The notes beneath the pieces were generated by a model, which was not told the DNA's origin, ran no database searches, and saw only the letters and a list, made by a program, of their open reading frames with translations. Source: Petrosia ficiformis (lineage: Eukaryota; Porifera; Demospongiae; Haplosclerida; Petrosiidae). From it: 64,000 bases of DNA. Each line of letters opens with the position of its first letter. The first letter of the stretch is position 1. Position numbers and translations under genes: made by a program. Of the stretch, positions 1-10,459 are shown piece after piece. The DNA is taken from the NCBI GenBank assembly GCA_947044365.1, contig OX345636.1, forward strand, positions 2,686,001 to 2,750,000, written 5' to 3'.

Positions 1-116
1 TTATAGGTAAGTTCATCTATTATACTTGAATTTTGTGCTAGTATTTTCTGAACTTCAGGTAAATTTCCCTCAGCGCAAGCATCATGAAGGTGATGAAGTG
101 TCCTCAAGTGTTCCAT
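1..116 (-). CDS. Ankyrin-repeat gene, 5' coding exon (partial)
   Basis: The exon reads leftwards from an ATG at 114-116 (start MEHLRTLHHLHDACAEGNLP) for about 39 codons with no stop and leaves the window. A splice acceptor (TTTGCAG on the minus strand) sits at 122-123, five bases upstream of the ATG, so this is exon 2 of a gene whose untranslated exon 1 ends at 216 (minus-strand donor AAG|GTAAGA). The motif DACAEGNLPEVQKIL is the helix pair of an ankyrin repeat. It resembles the starts of both plus-strand genes here (for example LYDACKRGNLEVI), so it is probably a paralogue in the same cluster. It is transcribed divergently from the gene starting at 378. The rest of the protein is not visible. 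Confidence 0.75.
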   Translation of the reverse strand, partial: MEHLRTLHHLHDACAEGNLPEVQKILAQNSSIIDELTY

Positions 117-216
117 ATCAACTGCAAATAAGAGAGATAATTACATAGATGTATAATATAATAATAATAATTATCAAAATTTCTAACTATATGAGTACGA
201 CTTACAGTGTCTTACC

Positions 217-377
217 TTTTGTTAGGCAAATTTGGAGACTTCACCCGTTTCTAGTTCGATTGCGTTTTATAGCAATCCCGTGATTACGAATATTTACGTC
301 ACATGTGTTTAGATCTATATATAAGCCGCCGCGATATCGAGCATTCGGACAGCAAAAATTAACTCCAGCAAATAATC
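217..377. promoter_or_regulatory. Bidirectional promoter between two ANK genes
   Basis: Only about 160 bp separate the last base of the minus-strand 5' exon (216) from the plus-strand ATG (378). A TATA-like box (TATATATAAG, about 316-325) lies about 55-60 bp upstream of the plus-strand ATG, with the likely start of transcription near 345-355. The minus-strand 5' untranslated exon overlaps this segment, because its sequence runs without a splice site back into it. The transcription starts are inferred, not seen. Confidence 0.5.
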
Positions 378-3300
378 ATGGTTAGTCTTCCAGAAAGTAA
401 GATGTATTTTCGGGGTCCTCTCATCTCTTTGAAAGAACAGAGCATGAATATTATCTAAAACAGAAAAGGAGCTGATTTGCTATGATAACATTATATAGGC
501 TATATGTATAATTTAATAATTATTATTTTAATTATATTACATATGATCTTACACATGCAGGGTGATCAAGAGAAGATACTGTATGATGCTTGTAAACGTG
601 GTAACCTTGAAGTCATAAATTCTTGTTCAGTAGAGGAGGCCAGAATCAATTGGAGAAATCCAGACGACGTAAGTGTGTTCTTTTTGCAAACATTCCTTGC
701 ATCTGTGCATAGTGTAATTATGTTGAATGTATGTGCATTGACAAAATGATACTATTATTATAATTTCTTTGTAGATGGATAGATCTTTTTTGCATATTGC
801 AGCAAGATATGGTCGTGAAGATGTTGTCAATCATCTTCTTTTAAAGACGAAGGCAAAATTGACCCAGTGTGATAAAGTGAGTCGTGCTTGGATTTGAAAA
901 TCCACATTCATCATTCATACTTTGAGTACATACATGAGAGAAATAATGAAGTTGAGTCTTAGAGAGAAATAAAGTAGTTAATTTATGTTATATAGGTATA
1001 ACATCCCAAAAAAGCACACTGTTAAACCATATTTACAAATGTAACAAGAGAGCAGCTGTACATAGGATGCAATTGTGCACATCTTGCCTTATAAATCACA
1101 TTTCTGTTCTTAGGATGAATTGAGCTGAGACGTTTTGTGTGTATACGAGCAACACAATTTTAATACTATACTCAACACCTAGAAAATTGACATCAACAGA
1201 AAGATTTTCCCGAATTACTCACATGTTTTTAAAGTGAAACTAAAATAGGTTTATTGACTATTAATTTTAGTAGAACAGTACATTAAGTCATTAACTTTGT
1301 CCTGAAATCATTTTAAAGACTGAATTGTAATCACAGCTTCTCTGTTAGAAGTGTTTGGATTGGAATCTGTCCAGTACCATTTGCTATTTGCTATTTTAAT
1401 GCACAAAACAATTATTATTTGCATGCTGATCATTAAATGACCATAACCAGATCTGAACAACATTTGCTAGCTATAGAACATTCCAGTGATACTAACTCAG
1501 GAGCTATCATTAATCTTCTATATAACATATCAATGTTTATTGGCTTCCTATACAAATGCTGAAGAATAAACAATGTAATTGATCATTTGCATGAAAGAGC
1601 CCTTTTTGAATATTAAGTTTATTTTTTTAATGATAAATTGTTGAAAGCTGGTCCCCACTACCTGAAGCAAATATTTAGGAACAAACAAAAAGGAACAAAG
1701 TACAGGAAAAAAGTATTAAAGTAAATACGGTAGTCCTATATACTATGAAAATTTATTTGTAAACAAAATATGACCGGCAATAACAATAACATGTGAGTTG
1801 TTTATTATGAGAAACTCTAAGAGTATAGGCTTCACATGCATATATATGATACAAAAATAAACTGGGAGGACAATATATATATAATTAAGAATTTATATGT
1901 GCATTTAACAAATGTCATCATGGTTAGTCCATGAATCCAGCAACTGTTGATCTCTTTTGAGGCGAGGATCCCAGACAAAGCATGAATAATCCAATATTTA
2001 TAATACCATGGTTTTATATATAAGTTTAGTAATCATAATTACATATAAGTGTTATAGTTATAATTATTTATACAACATGATTATTCTTGTGTAATTGATA
2101 TAATTATTAACATTTTGTAATAACTATATAATTATAATTATAGCAATACGATTATTCTTGTATAGCTAATTGATATAATTATAATTATTATGAAATTATA
2201 ATTACAATTATACTATACAGCTATATAATATTATATATTTATTAGTGTAAATTTAATTTATAACTTGGATTTTGTGTTTGAGACAATGCCTTTTTTAATT
2301 AAGAGTATATAATTATATTTCTAATATTGCATTTAGAATAAACAGATTCCATTGCATCTTGCAATAACAAGTGGCAATCCCAAGGTGGTTGAGATACTGT
2401 TACAAGCTGCAACTGAAAGAAACAAGAGTATAAGTATAGTAAATGTGAAAGATAAGGTGAATTTAATATTTCTAAAACAATACACTAAATGTTAAAGTAA
2501 ATAATTCAATGGTATGTGCAGTTGCAAAGATTACTGAAACTTGATTTAAATTATCATGATGCAGGCTGTGGCTACATGCATGCTAATGCCCTTAGAAATA
2601 CGTACTTTGCACCTACTATAACTGAAGTACATATTGCCAAAACAATCTTTTGTAGCATTTGCAATAAATTATGAGTTTGTAAGTTTTCAAAAAATCTAAA
2701 CAATTTGTTGACAGTTACTATGAAGTTTTATAAGTAACATAAAACGTATAACTAAATTTTATGGGTTCACCAGCAACTTTAAATCCTTGTAACTACAATA
2801 TTTAATTAATGACAATTTTTTTTACAGTGTCAGTTATTCTGTAGTATAATAAAATTATAATCTTGGCTGTCTAAACAGCTGCACATGAGTGTTGTCAAAA
2901 TGATTATAAATAATAAACTTTGACATTTGCAGTATGGATTAACCCCTATGCATTGTGCAAGTGCACAGGGAAGAAAGGAGTGTATTAAGCTGCTGGTTCA
3001 ACACAAAGCAAACCTTGAAATTACTGATGATGTAAGCCACTTTGTTTCTCATTCAAATGACTATTAATTTTATAGTCAAAATACTATATTTTATGATTGT
3101 CCCATGCAGAATGGAGATAGACCACTACACAAAGCAGCTATGAATGGACGAATTGATGCTGTTAAAGTTCTTACAGAACTGGGTGCATATTTATCTGCCT
3201 CTAATAAAGCAAGTTCATGTAATAGCTTTCTAAAGGAAATGTATTGTATAATAAACAATCATCATTGAAAAGTTTAATTCAGCTATATTTTAATTTCTAT

Positions 3301-6300
3301 TATAGTTTAATTCTACAATTATTCCCTGTTCTAAATAATGTTGGTTTCGTATACGTAATTGCTGATCAATTTATTACAGGCTGGCAAAACGGCCCTTCAT
3401 CTTGCCAAAGAGGAAAACAAAACAGTATGTGCTGAGATACTTGAAGCCAAAATGGTTTGTGTTCTGATAATAATTAATGTTTACTCCTGAAATAATTATT
3501 ATAAGTTACATTTTATATACCTCTATCCTAGAGTAGTTATGTACATGCATATATGTGAAGTTTAATCAGCATGATTATTTGTAAGTATTATACCTTTCGC
3601 TATGTAGAAGCACAGAATGCTATCAGGACATCAGACAATAAATGAAGAGGAAGGAAAAGGTGAATAATTATAGTAAAATTGTCTAAAAACATCTGTGTTT
3701 ATTTCTACAGTGGCTGGTGATGTGCAGAAAGAAACAGGTAAATATAAGTTGTATCATTTTAGAAAAAGTGTATTATGATTGCATACTCATTATTCATTTC
3801 ATTGTTAAGAATTTTTTTTAACTGTCTGAAATGAAACAAACCACTCTTTCATTACTTTTGCAATGTATTTAGCACAGCATTATTGCTTCTTCCTGCTGAT
3901 CTGTTGACTGTAACTTGAGTACTTTTATGTGCCAATCATATCAGACCCCATCCAGGCACTTTTCTTTAATTCCAAGTAATTTCAATCAGCCTAGTATGTG
4001 TGATGGGCTTATAACACCTTCATGAAGACTTAGAGTGATCTCACAATAGTTCACAGGAAGTAGAAGACATGCAATGTCAACTCTTGTTGGTTAGTGAGCT
4101 TCATTCATGGTTTTAAGTGGCACTCGGAGAGGTTGTTTTCCTCTTAATACTTCTATATGGTACATACCATGTAGTCTCGCATAGCCAGACCCACCCTCAG
4201 CAATACGACAGGAGGTTCTGGTCTATATACTGACATTACACCGTTCGTTCCAACTACCAAATATTTGGTAGTTCAAAGGTTACCTAACACAGAGTCAAGT
4301 GTGACTTTTACATTATGCTAACGTACTATTAATTTATGTCGGAATCTTTTTCTTGTGCGAAAGCAGTGTGCAGTCAGGTACTGCAAAAGCAACGATGTAG
4401 TCCCAGACTACACTGCACGCTGCTCTTGCACAAGAAACAGGACGCGTTAGGTGACCTTTGAACTATATACCAAATATTTGGTAACTTGGAACAAATGTCA
4501 GTAGACCAGACCCTCCCATCTTATAGCAGAGGGTGGGTGTGGCTACGAGGACTGCATACAAGGCATGGCTTTGCAAGTCAAAATAATAATTATAAACATT
4601 TGTTTCATTCACAGATGTAACTGCCGCCTTACCCCAAGAAGTGAAACAAAGTAAAGTAACCTTCATATACATCATTATAATTACATCGATATTAATTTCA
4701 TTGAACATTCCTAATAATTATTATCATAATCATTATTATTCTCAAACTACCATCGTAATTGTTATATCAAAATAATTATCATTATCCTATTTTTAGAGTT
4801 TATGGGCTTGGATGATAGAAAATCAACTTTAGGTATAATCACACTATAATTATTATATATTTTCAATTGTTGGTCAAATGGGGCTGGCATTTTCCTACTA
4901 AGCGCAACACAATTATATATAACCTTTTTTTTTAGTGTTGCCATTGGAAAGACCATATGAAGGAGAAACCTCAACAGGTACATAGTAATAGTTTGTGTGT
5001 TTTGTTATTATTCCACATTCGTTTTCATATGTTATACTTACAGATACTTTTTATAATGACAGCCAATGGAATTTTACAGAAATATTTTCTGAATCTCCTG
5101 AAGCTCCTGGTATGGCATTCTTAATTGGGATGGCTGGTCGTGAAGGTGACATCAAGAAAATGACTACAGCATTTGAGACATTGCAATATGCTGTCTTTCC
5201 GATGGAAGACCCATCACTTGATGAGCTTCAGAGATTGGTCTACGAAGCTTCCAAAAATCTCGAATACCCTCTTGACTACAAAAACATTGTTTTTTATTTG
5301 GCTGGTCCAGGTGGGATTGATCCTCAGGCTAATCCCTATATATTAGGGCTGCATGGAGATGCAAACAGACAAGTGCATATCGAAGAAGAGATTATTATCC
5401 CTTTTGATGGAAGTCGATTAATGGCAAAGCGCCGTTTATTTTTTTTTGATATAATCTTGAGCGATTATCATTCTAAAAGTTCCAACATGAAAAAGCCACC
5501 CTATCTTCAACCACGTAGTGGGTTCCTTATTGCATTCTCAGCATTGAAACCTTGTTCAGAAATTTGTGATGATCAAGGTAAAGGTGGAATATGGACATAC
5601 CTTCTTCATGACAATCTGATAAAGCTTGGTACCAGTAACACTATTACTAGTATTCTCGACAGAACATTTCATCAACTTCGTGAACGTACGACTGGTAGAC
5701 GTGTGAGTTATAAACCGCAAGAATCACATTATGTCTCTTGTGTTGGTCCTATTTATCTTGATAAACCAGGTGATATATTTCAACTTAATCCTTAGAAAAA
5801 ATGTTTTTCATAAATTCAATTATTATAGGAACTGCAATGGCAATTCAAGAGCAGAAACCAGTAGAAGGTGAGAAATGTGCTAATGAGGATAGTATATTAT
5901 GTCAAAAGACATCATTAATATAATTAAAAAGGTGCTAGGCAAATCTTCAAATGAGTTTACAGCTGCAAGCAGCTGTATTACACAAATTATCATAATATGT
6001 ACTATTAGTTTACAATACAATTGCATAATTTCTCAATTATAGATGGAAACGAAATTAGACAAAGTGAACCAAAACAGAAATATCAAGATATTTTGAAAAA
6101 AGAACCAGAGCTCTATGATGTTTATCATCTGCTAATGGGTAAATGTGCAGAATGGAATATGTTTGCAATAATGCTAAGAGTCGATACTAATATCCGCACA
6201 ACATGCGAGAGTTGTATCGATAATTACGTAAATTTAGAGAAAATCATAGACAGTTGGATCCAAGCAAGAAGAGATGACTGTGATGTGACATGGGAAATGA

Positions 6301-6422
6301 TTATTGATGGATTGAAAAAATTTCAAATGAATCTTCTTGCAAGAGAGGTAATTGATTTTCTAAAGAAGGATAAGACAATAAAGAAATACATGAAAAAAAA
6401 GGATTTTTTCAACGATAATTAA
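378..6422 (+). CDS. ANK repeats - inactive caspase-like domain - death domain protein (15 exons)
   Basis: Spliced exons: 378-380, 561-668, 775-876, 2337-2456, 2933-3031, 3110-3208, 3380-3454, 3608-3659, 3711-3737, 4615-4650, 4797-4832, 4936-4977, 5044-5769, 5829-5867 and 6043-6422. They total 1,944 nt, or 647 aa plus TAA. Residues 1-202 are ankyrin repeats, one per phase-0 exon. Residues 203-266 are a charged linker made of five mini-exons, which are phase 1 after the first. Residues about 290-508 are caspase-like and about 544-635 are death-domain-like. Every junction keeps frame and follows GT-AG, except GC-AG after exon 6. The start is the least certain part: exon 1 is just ATG followed by GTTAGT, and an in-frame ATG at 555 is the alternative. 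The architecture implies a cytosolic adaptor in apoptotic or immune signalling, with the caspase fold as a non-enzymatic platform. No family name can be assigned from sequence alone. Confidence 0.85.
877..2336 (+). other. Long AT-rich intron, nothing recognised
   Basis: This 1.46-kb intron lies between the third and fourth exons of the first gene. It is strongly AT-rich, with many TAATTATA runs towards its 3' end. I see no open frame, RNA gene or clear element in it. Confidence 0.6.
2560..2830 (+). repeat. Dispersed repeat family, intronic copy
   Basis: This stretch shares order and wording (GCTGTGGCTACATGCATG, TGCCAAAACAATCTTTTGTA, ATTTGTTGACAGT) with 13850-14010 and 19560-20060 on the same strand, and with 25040-25220 and 30600-30760 on the opposite strand. 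It is an old interspersed repeat with at least five copies in the window. No termini are clear enough to name a class. Confidence 0.6.
4171..4555. mobile_element. Inverted-repeat MITE in intron 9 of the first gene
   Basis: The outer 110-120 bp on the left (from GTAGTCTCGCATAGCCAGAC) match, in reverse complement, the right end at about 4440-4555 (TGGCTACGAGGACTGC). Both arms include the block CCAAATATTTGG next to GTTCAAAGGT. An inner inverted repeat (TTTCTTGTGC near 4350 and GCACAAGAAA near 4430) surrounds a short centre. There is no coding capacity. A shorter element with related ends lies at 7760-7895. Confidence 0.7.
5044..5769 (+). other. Caspase-like (pseudo-caspase) exon, residues 267-508
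   Basis: A single 726-nt exon encodes the p20/p10-like fold. It opens with a beta strand (MAFLIGMAGREGD), followed by TAFETLQYAVFPMED, which matches the caspase pattern of a helix and a strand ahead of the first loop. The strand NIVFYL, where active caspases have the catalytic His in S-H-G, is followed here by AGPGG (about residue 354). The strand RLFFF, where Q-A-C-R/G carries the nucleophile, is followed by DIILSD (about residue 404). Both catalytic residues are therefore missing. The small-subunit region GFLIAFSALKPC...GIWTYLLHDNL is retained. The gap from His site to Cys site (about 50 residues) is normal for caspases. The fold call is by motif order, with no alignment run. Confidence 0.75.
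6043..6422 (+). other. Death-domain-like C-terminal exon, residues 522-647
   Basis: The terminal exon encodes 126 residues ending in TAA. The segment from ELYDVYHLLMGKCAEWNMFA to LLAREVIDFLKK has the six-helix death-domain rhythm. Its markers are the KIIDSWIQ helix, the DVTWEMIIDGLKK motif (the W-x-x-L/I-x-x-A/G-L box) and a last helix with LA. It is more diverged than the death domain of the second gene. The tail is lysine-rich. It is expected to mediate homotypic assembly with other death-domain proteins. Confidence 0.65.
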
Positions 6423-6475
6423 TATTTCTGATGAACAAAATAATTATAATTGTAATTATTATGCTGCTGAATTTT

Positions 6476-6481
6476 AATAAA
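6476..6481 (+). promoter_or_regulatory. Polyadenylation signal of the first gene
   Basis: A canonical AATAAA lies 54 bp after the TAA stop. It is followed by AT-rich and T-rich sequence, as expected for a short animal 3' UTR. Confidence 0.6.
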
Positions 6482-6731
6482 CATCCTATTATAATAATTA
6501 ATATACATACATATGATTAGCTATATATATTATTATATAATTATATAAATGTATTATAATTATATATATATAATTTTATATATATATAATTTACAAACAA
6601 CATGTTTTCATTTGTCTGTACCTGATTCTCTCTTGAACGTTTGCACATAACATAGTTATTATGCACTCCACATAGGCTGACATAGCCAATGAAATTCATC
6701 CATAGACTTTTTTTTACACTTGCAGATTATC

Positions 6732-6849
6732 ACATACCAAGTCCATGCAATGCATGGACTTGGTATGTAAAAGTAAGTAAAGGATACATGGCATGCATCC
6801 TTTACATAGGCGTAGGAATCAGGGGGGCTCAGGGGGTTGCAGCCCCCCT
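6732..6849. repeat. Three consecutive hairpins
   Basis: Three inverted repeats follow one another. The first has perfect 18-bp arms around a single base (6732-6768, arm ACATACCAAGTCCATGCA). The second is a 27-base near-perfect palindrome (6778-6804, TAAAGGAT...ATCCTTTA). The third has G-rich 9-bp arms (6821-6849, AGGGGGGCT...AGCCCCCCT). They lie about 300 bp after the first gene's polyadenylation signal. They could be the remains of a small foldback element. Confidence 0.7.
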
Positions 6850-7759
6850 ATATTTTTTGTTAAGAAAATAAATTATCATTACGTACCAGCACGTGTTCTC
6901 GAGTGTTCTGATGATACTGCAGAAACTGTCATTCTCGAAGACTGCAACAACTTTTTACACAATCAGTAATGTTTAATTACGTCTATCATCGTGTCTTGTA
7001 GATAATCACAGCAGTGAAACCAGTACTAATTAATTTAACAAAATCACTGTCTTACAGAAATTACAACTCATGCCAAGTACTCTAATTATATTGTCCACTG
7101 CCCACCGAAAGTCACATGATATGAAACCTTACTAAAGCCTACTGCAAACGTACAAGAAAATCGATTAGTAATCCTTACTACAGAGATACTACATATTGAG
7201 AAACTGGTGTAGCGAAGGTTTGTTACTGATTAGTGTATGTTATAACGTGTGCATGTTCACTCAAAATCTTTAACTGAATATAATTTATAAGGCTCAAGGA
7301 TGTACTTGGGGGAGGGGTAGATGTAACTCCCTAGTCTTGCAAGCTTCTTGCTGCATACAATCTGGTTCCAAATCTGTATCCGTAGGTAGCCACAGCCATG
7401 CATCTGGGGGTATAATTATAGGGCCTAAACGTTTCTTGTGATAACAACCCTGAGTAAGCACTAGGATATTACACAAAATTGGAGTCATATCTCATCATTT
7501 TCTATTTTGAAACTGATTGGAGTCACATCTGCCCACTCCCTAGTACCACCTTAATTAAACACTATTGTTAACGAGACAGGTGGAGGTCTTGAAGTTCTGC
7601 GTTGAGGCAGTCATTAAGTGCTTTTACCCAATATTTGGTGATTTTACTTAACCAGGTGGTTGGATAAGTATAGAGCAATCGAAATTGCTAGAATTTAAAA
7701 CGCTACAGGAGAAGTAATTAAAGTTTTTCTGACAGGAAAACATGTGTTCGCTAAGGGAA
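6850..7759. other. Intergenic stretch, no gene seen
   Basis: Only short random frames occur here, with no splice pattern, RNA gene or clear repeat ends. The segment AAGGATGTACTTGGGGGAGG near 7295 is locally G-rich but I cannot assign it. Confidence 0.5.
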
Positions 7760-7895
7760 TAGTCTCTCGTTGTCAGCCACTCCCACGTTAAATAGAATCA
7801 CCAGAAACCCAGGGAAAGCACTGGACAACTGCTTCAACACTTCTCCCAGACCCTCCCTTTTTGTTAAAGTGGGTGGGGCTGACTACACGAGACTA
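7760..7895. mobile_element. Short inverted-repeat MITE
   Basis: The ends are imperfect inverted repeats of about 28 bp (TAGTCTCTCGTTGTCAGCC on the left, GGCTGACTACACGAGACTA on the right) around a 75-80 bp centre. The ends resemble the 4171-4555 element (TAGTCTCGCATAGCCAGACC), so it may be a shorter member of that family. Confidence 0.6.
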
Positions 7896-8639
7896 CTACA
7901 TGAATTTATAGGTTGTTCACTGAACTAAAGGTGACTTAAATTTATCAAGCACAGTGCTGAATTTCAAATTGTATAGACATTAAATTTTTTACTATAGACA
8001 ATGATGATGGAAGCGGTGTGGCTGGTGCAGCCATGTCTGCACCACCTTTTCTGCTCACGCACCGATCCTATACCATAAACCTATCATGCATGACATGTCG
8101 ACATGACTGGTTTACTTTGTGCTTGAGAGTGTGCTACGCTAGCCCCAGCCCCATGCCTGCACGATGCAAGCGCGAGGCTTGACTCGCTAGCCTGGTTACA
8201 ATAACCACACCCACAAAGTGAGGAAACTGATAAAATTTAATTGTTTTTAATAATATGTATCACTTCATACATTTATTCACAATGCATTCTGGCAAAAAAC
8301 TTTCATCGTAAATGTCCATGGGCATCGCATCAATTATGAATTACTTCTTCTGATACAATGTACGTGTATAATGCTGTACAGCAAAGCCCTAATATTATTT
8401 AATGTGCTTAAATTCTGTAATTTGTATGTACTAGGTAATGCTAATATTGACTTACCAATCCTATATTACTTCAAATTTCGAAAGCTAACTGATAGGTAAA
8501 ATGGGCTGATAATGATCATTGCCAATTCGATTATCGGTACATCTCTGGTATTTACTAACTAGAACTATATAGGTAGGACAGTAGCATATTCCAAACACCG
8601 CACTCATGGATACTACATGTCATTACTGTTAATAACTTA
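7896..8639. other. Intergenic stretch, no gene seen
   Basis: A less AT-rich block at 8000-8215 (GCACGATGCAAGCGCGAGGC) is probably an old repeat fragment. The rest is AT-rich and holds nothing I can support. Confidence 0.45.
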
Positions 8640-8742
8640 ATATATATTATATGTGTGTATAATTACAGACAGCAGGTAGTTTATTTCATTTTATGGTCTG
8701 CAATTATTGTTTTATTATTCATCTTCTATTTTATTCTTACAG

Positions 8743-8786
8743 GTGGTCCTGGTTCCGGTAAAAGTGATGTAGTTGCTAATCTTTGA
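8743..8786 (+). pseudogene. P-loop (Walker A) exon relic, copy A
   Basis: After a good acceptor (TTATTCTTACAG) the exon reads GGPGSGKSDVVANL in phase 1, then TGA. GGPGSGK is the Walker A loop of nucleoside monophosphate kinases such as adenylate or UMP-CMP kinase (family pattern GGPGSGKGTQC), but the residues after it are not conserved and the stop follows at once. No other exon of such a kinase is visible nearby. I read it as the remnant of a duplicated gene fragment, repeated in degenerate form at 16348-16391. Confidence 0.6.
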
Positions 8787-9466
8787 AGTTCTGGTGATAT
8801 TTCAAGCATTCAATGGAGATAACTACCACAAAGGAAATCTCAGATGTTTTGTAATACCCTTTACAAATACCTCTGGACTGTGTACTAATCTACATGAAAA
8901 ATGGCTGATAAATGTTGATTGGCTAATTAGAGAGTATAGTACAAGGATAAGGTACATGTATAATATGTGTATTATATATAAAGAGGTTTATTTTCTTTTG
9001 TGGAATTGTTTGTACTTTTGTTGTACAATTTATACTTATAAATACTTATCTCCATACCTATTCCTTAAATTGTTTGTTGGCAATACCTCATCCAACTCCT
9101 CTCACCAAGATCACCAAGATCACATATTATGCTTTATACACCAACTAAAATCAAACAATTTCATTTTGAACTCCTCATAATCATCGGCTGTGGCCACATA
9201 TATGTACATAATTATAGTCATTTCAGTTACATTTATAAGGCGAATATAAATGAATGTTTCTTCTAGTGACTGTTACGAAATTTTTAACCAATGAAAATGA
9301 CCCTTTCAGTATATGTATGTGTACTTGTAGCTCATTATTTTTAATCCATTGTTATGATTGCTATTTTTACTGGAGTATGTGAATGTTTATTTATAAATTA
9401 TAATGTGTGGATGTAAATGTAAATACTTTGGAATGAATGTCAATAGCATGAATAATTACACTTTTT

Positions 9467-9565
9467 AAGCCATGGTGGCTGATAAGTATTTTTGTAAGCC
9501 ATTGCGGCTGATAATTTTTCTAAGCCATAGCTCTAATGTTTAATGAAGCCATTGTGGCTTCTTGT
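9467..9565 (+). repeat. Degenerate AAGCCATNG-GGCT hairpin repeats
   Basis: Four short units spaced 25-40 bp apart carry the self-complementary core AGCCAT.G.GGCT. They read AAGCCATGGTGGCTGATAA, AAGCCATTGCGGCTGATAA, AAGCCATAGCT and GAAGCCATTGTGGCTTC. The origin is unclear. Confidence 0.5.
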
Positions 9566-9908
9566 TTGTTTGTTGTGTGTATTTCTCTATGCCTATTGGT
9601 AGCATGCTATACACATGAATTTTCATGTAATACATGTATGTCATGTAGTTAAAGATATTGATGATAGCTAGTATATGTGAAAAGGTCATGCGTAATAATT
9701 AATGAATGTTATGAAGGGGATATTTAACCCTCCCCATGGACAGGTAGAGGATTACAGTACATGTAGTTTAGGTTTAAGTCAGTAATTATTAATACATATA
9801 TCCTGTTAGAGATGTCAATATATCTTATATACTCCTCTTATGGTAATTGTTTCCATAGTATTGCACTTCTTGTAATTGCTTTTCATCTGAGAACAAGGAA
9901 AACATTAA

Positions 9909-10459
9909 GGTGATGGGTAAACAACCACCTGTAATTTCTGTAAAAATTAATACTTAATACATCTGGAACTTCACCAAGATGTGCAGTCAAGAAATGCTCG
10001 TTCTCTTCCACCTATGAGATTTCTTCAACATTCTATACACCAATCATACTAATACAACTTATAGAAGGGGTGTACGGAGCCTTTTCCAGAAAAAAAGTCT
10101 TGCTGATAAATGACGAGCAAATTAGCAAACTTGTACTGCCAAAAAAGTGACAAATCAAACATCGCTATCCCATGGTGTACTGTATCATCTAAATTCTCCG
10201 TACCCCCTTGTAGGATGGACCTACCTAACTCCAGAATAAATTTGAAATAATATTTCTTTGTAGTCCTCATGAAAGAGTGCTTTATATATGTACGATGTCC
10301 AGCATATGTCGCCTGCTTTTAAAATGTCAGAAAGATCCTATCTTTTTACAGAACATTTGACTATGTGTCTTTTAGCCAAAGTGTAAGCTTAGAATTGTTA
10401 TCTTTTTTTAAAACAAGATATAATCGAAATACATGTAGTCATTGTGTTTACCCGCCACC
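9909..10459. mobile_element. Non-autonomous piggyBac-like element with TTAA target
   Basis: The left end GGTGATGGGTAAACA and the right end TGTTTACCCGCCACC are inverted repeats (13 of 15 match), and both are directly flanked by TTAA (9905-9908 and 10460-10463). The duplicate locus keeps the uninterrupted site, AACATTAACTTATTG, with its single TTAA at 16634-16637. A TTAA duplication is the hallmark of piggyBac transposition. The 551-bp body has no transposase, only short unlikely frames. Confidence 0.8.

Larger units (their letters stand above)
561..3454 (+). other. Ankyrin repeat block of the first gene (six one-repeat exons)
   Basis: Six exons of 36, 34, 40, 33, 33 and 25 codons, all phase 0, each hold one ankyrin repeat. 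Typical cores are TPMHCASAQGRKECIKLLV and RPLHKAAMNGRIDAVKVL. Splice sites fall at the same place in each repeat, just before the TPLH turn, which points to growth by exon duplication. The fourth exon (2337-2456) carries a 7-residue longer hairpin (AATERNKSISIVNVKDK). The last one (TALHLAKEENKTVCAEIL) is a short capping repeat. It matches the 25-codon eighth exon of the second plus-strand gene, supporting common descent. Confidence 0.85.

Noticed and set aside
396..560. Alternative first exon 378-396 using the GTAAGA donor
   Set aside because: Joining it to 561 shifts the frame and meets TGA in the second codon, whereas a split directly after ATG keeps the long frame.
8773..9180. Open frame of 135 codons after the P-loop relic
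   Set aside because: It is AT-biased, has no recognisable motif, is out of frame with the P-loop, and lies wholly in sequence missing from the duplicate copy.
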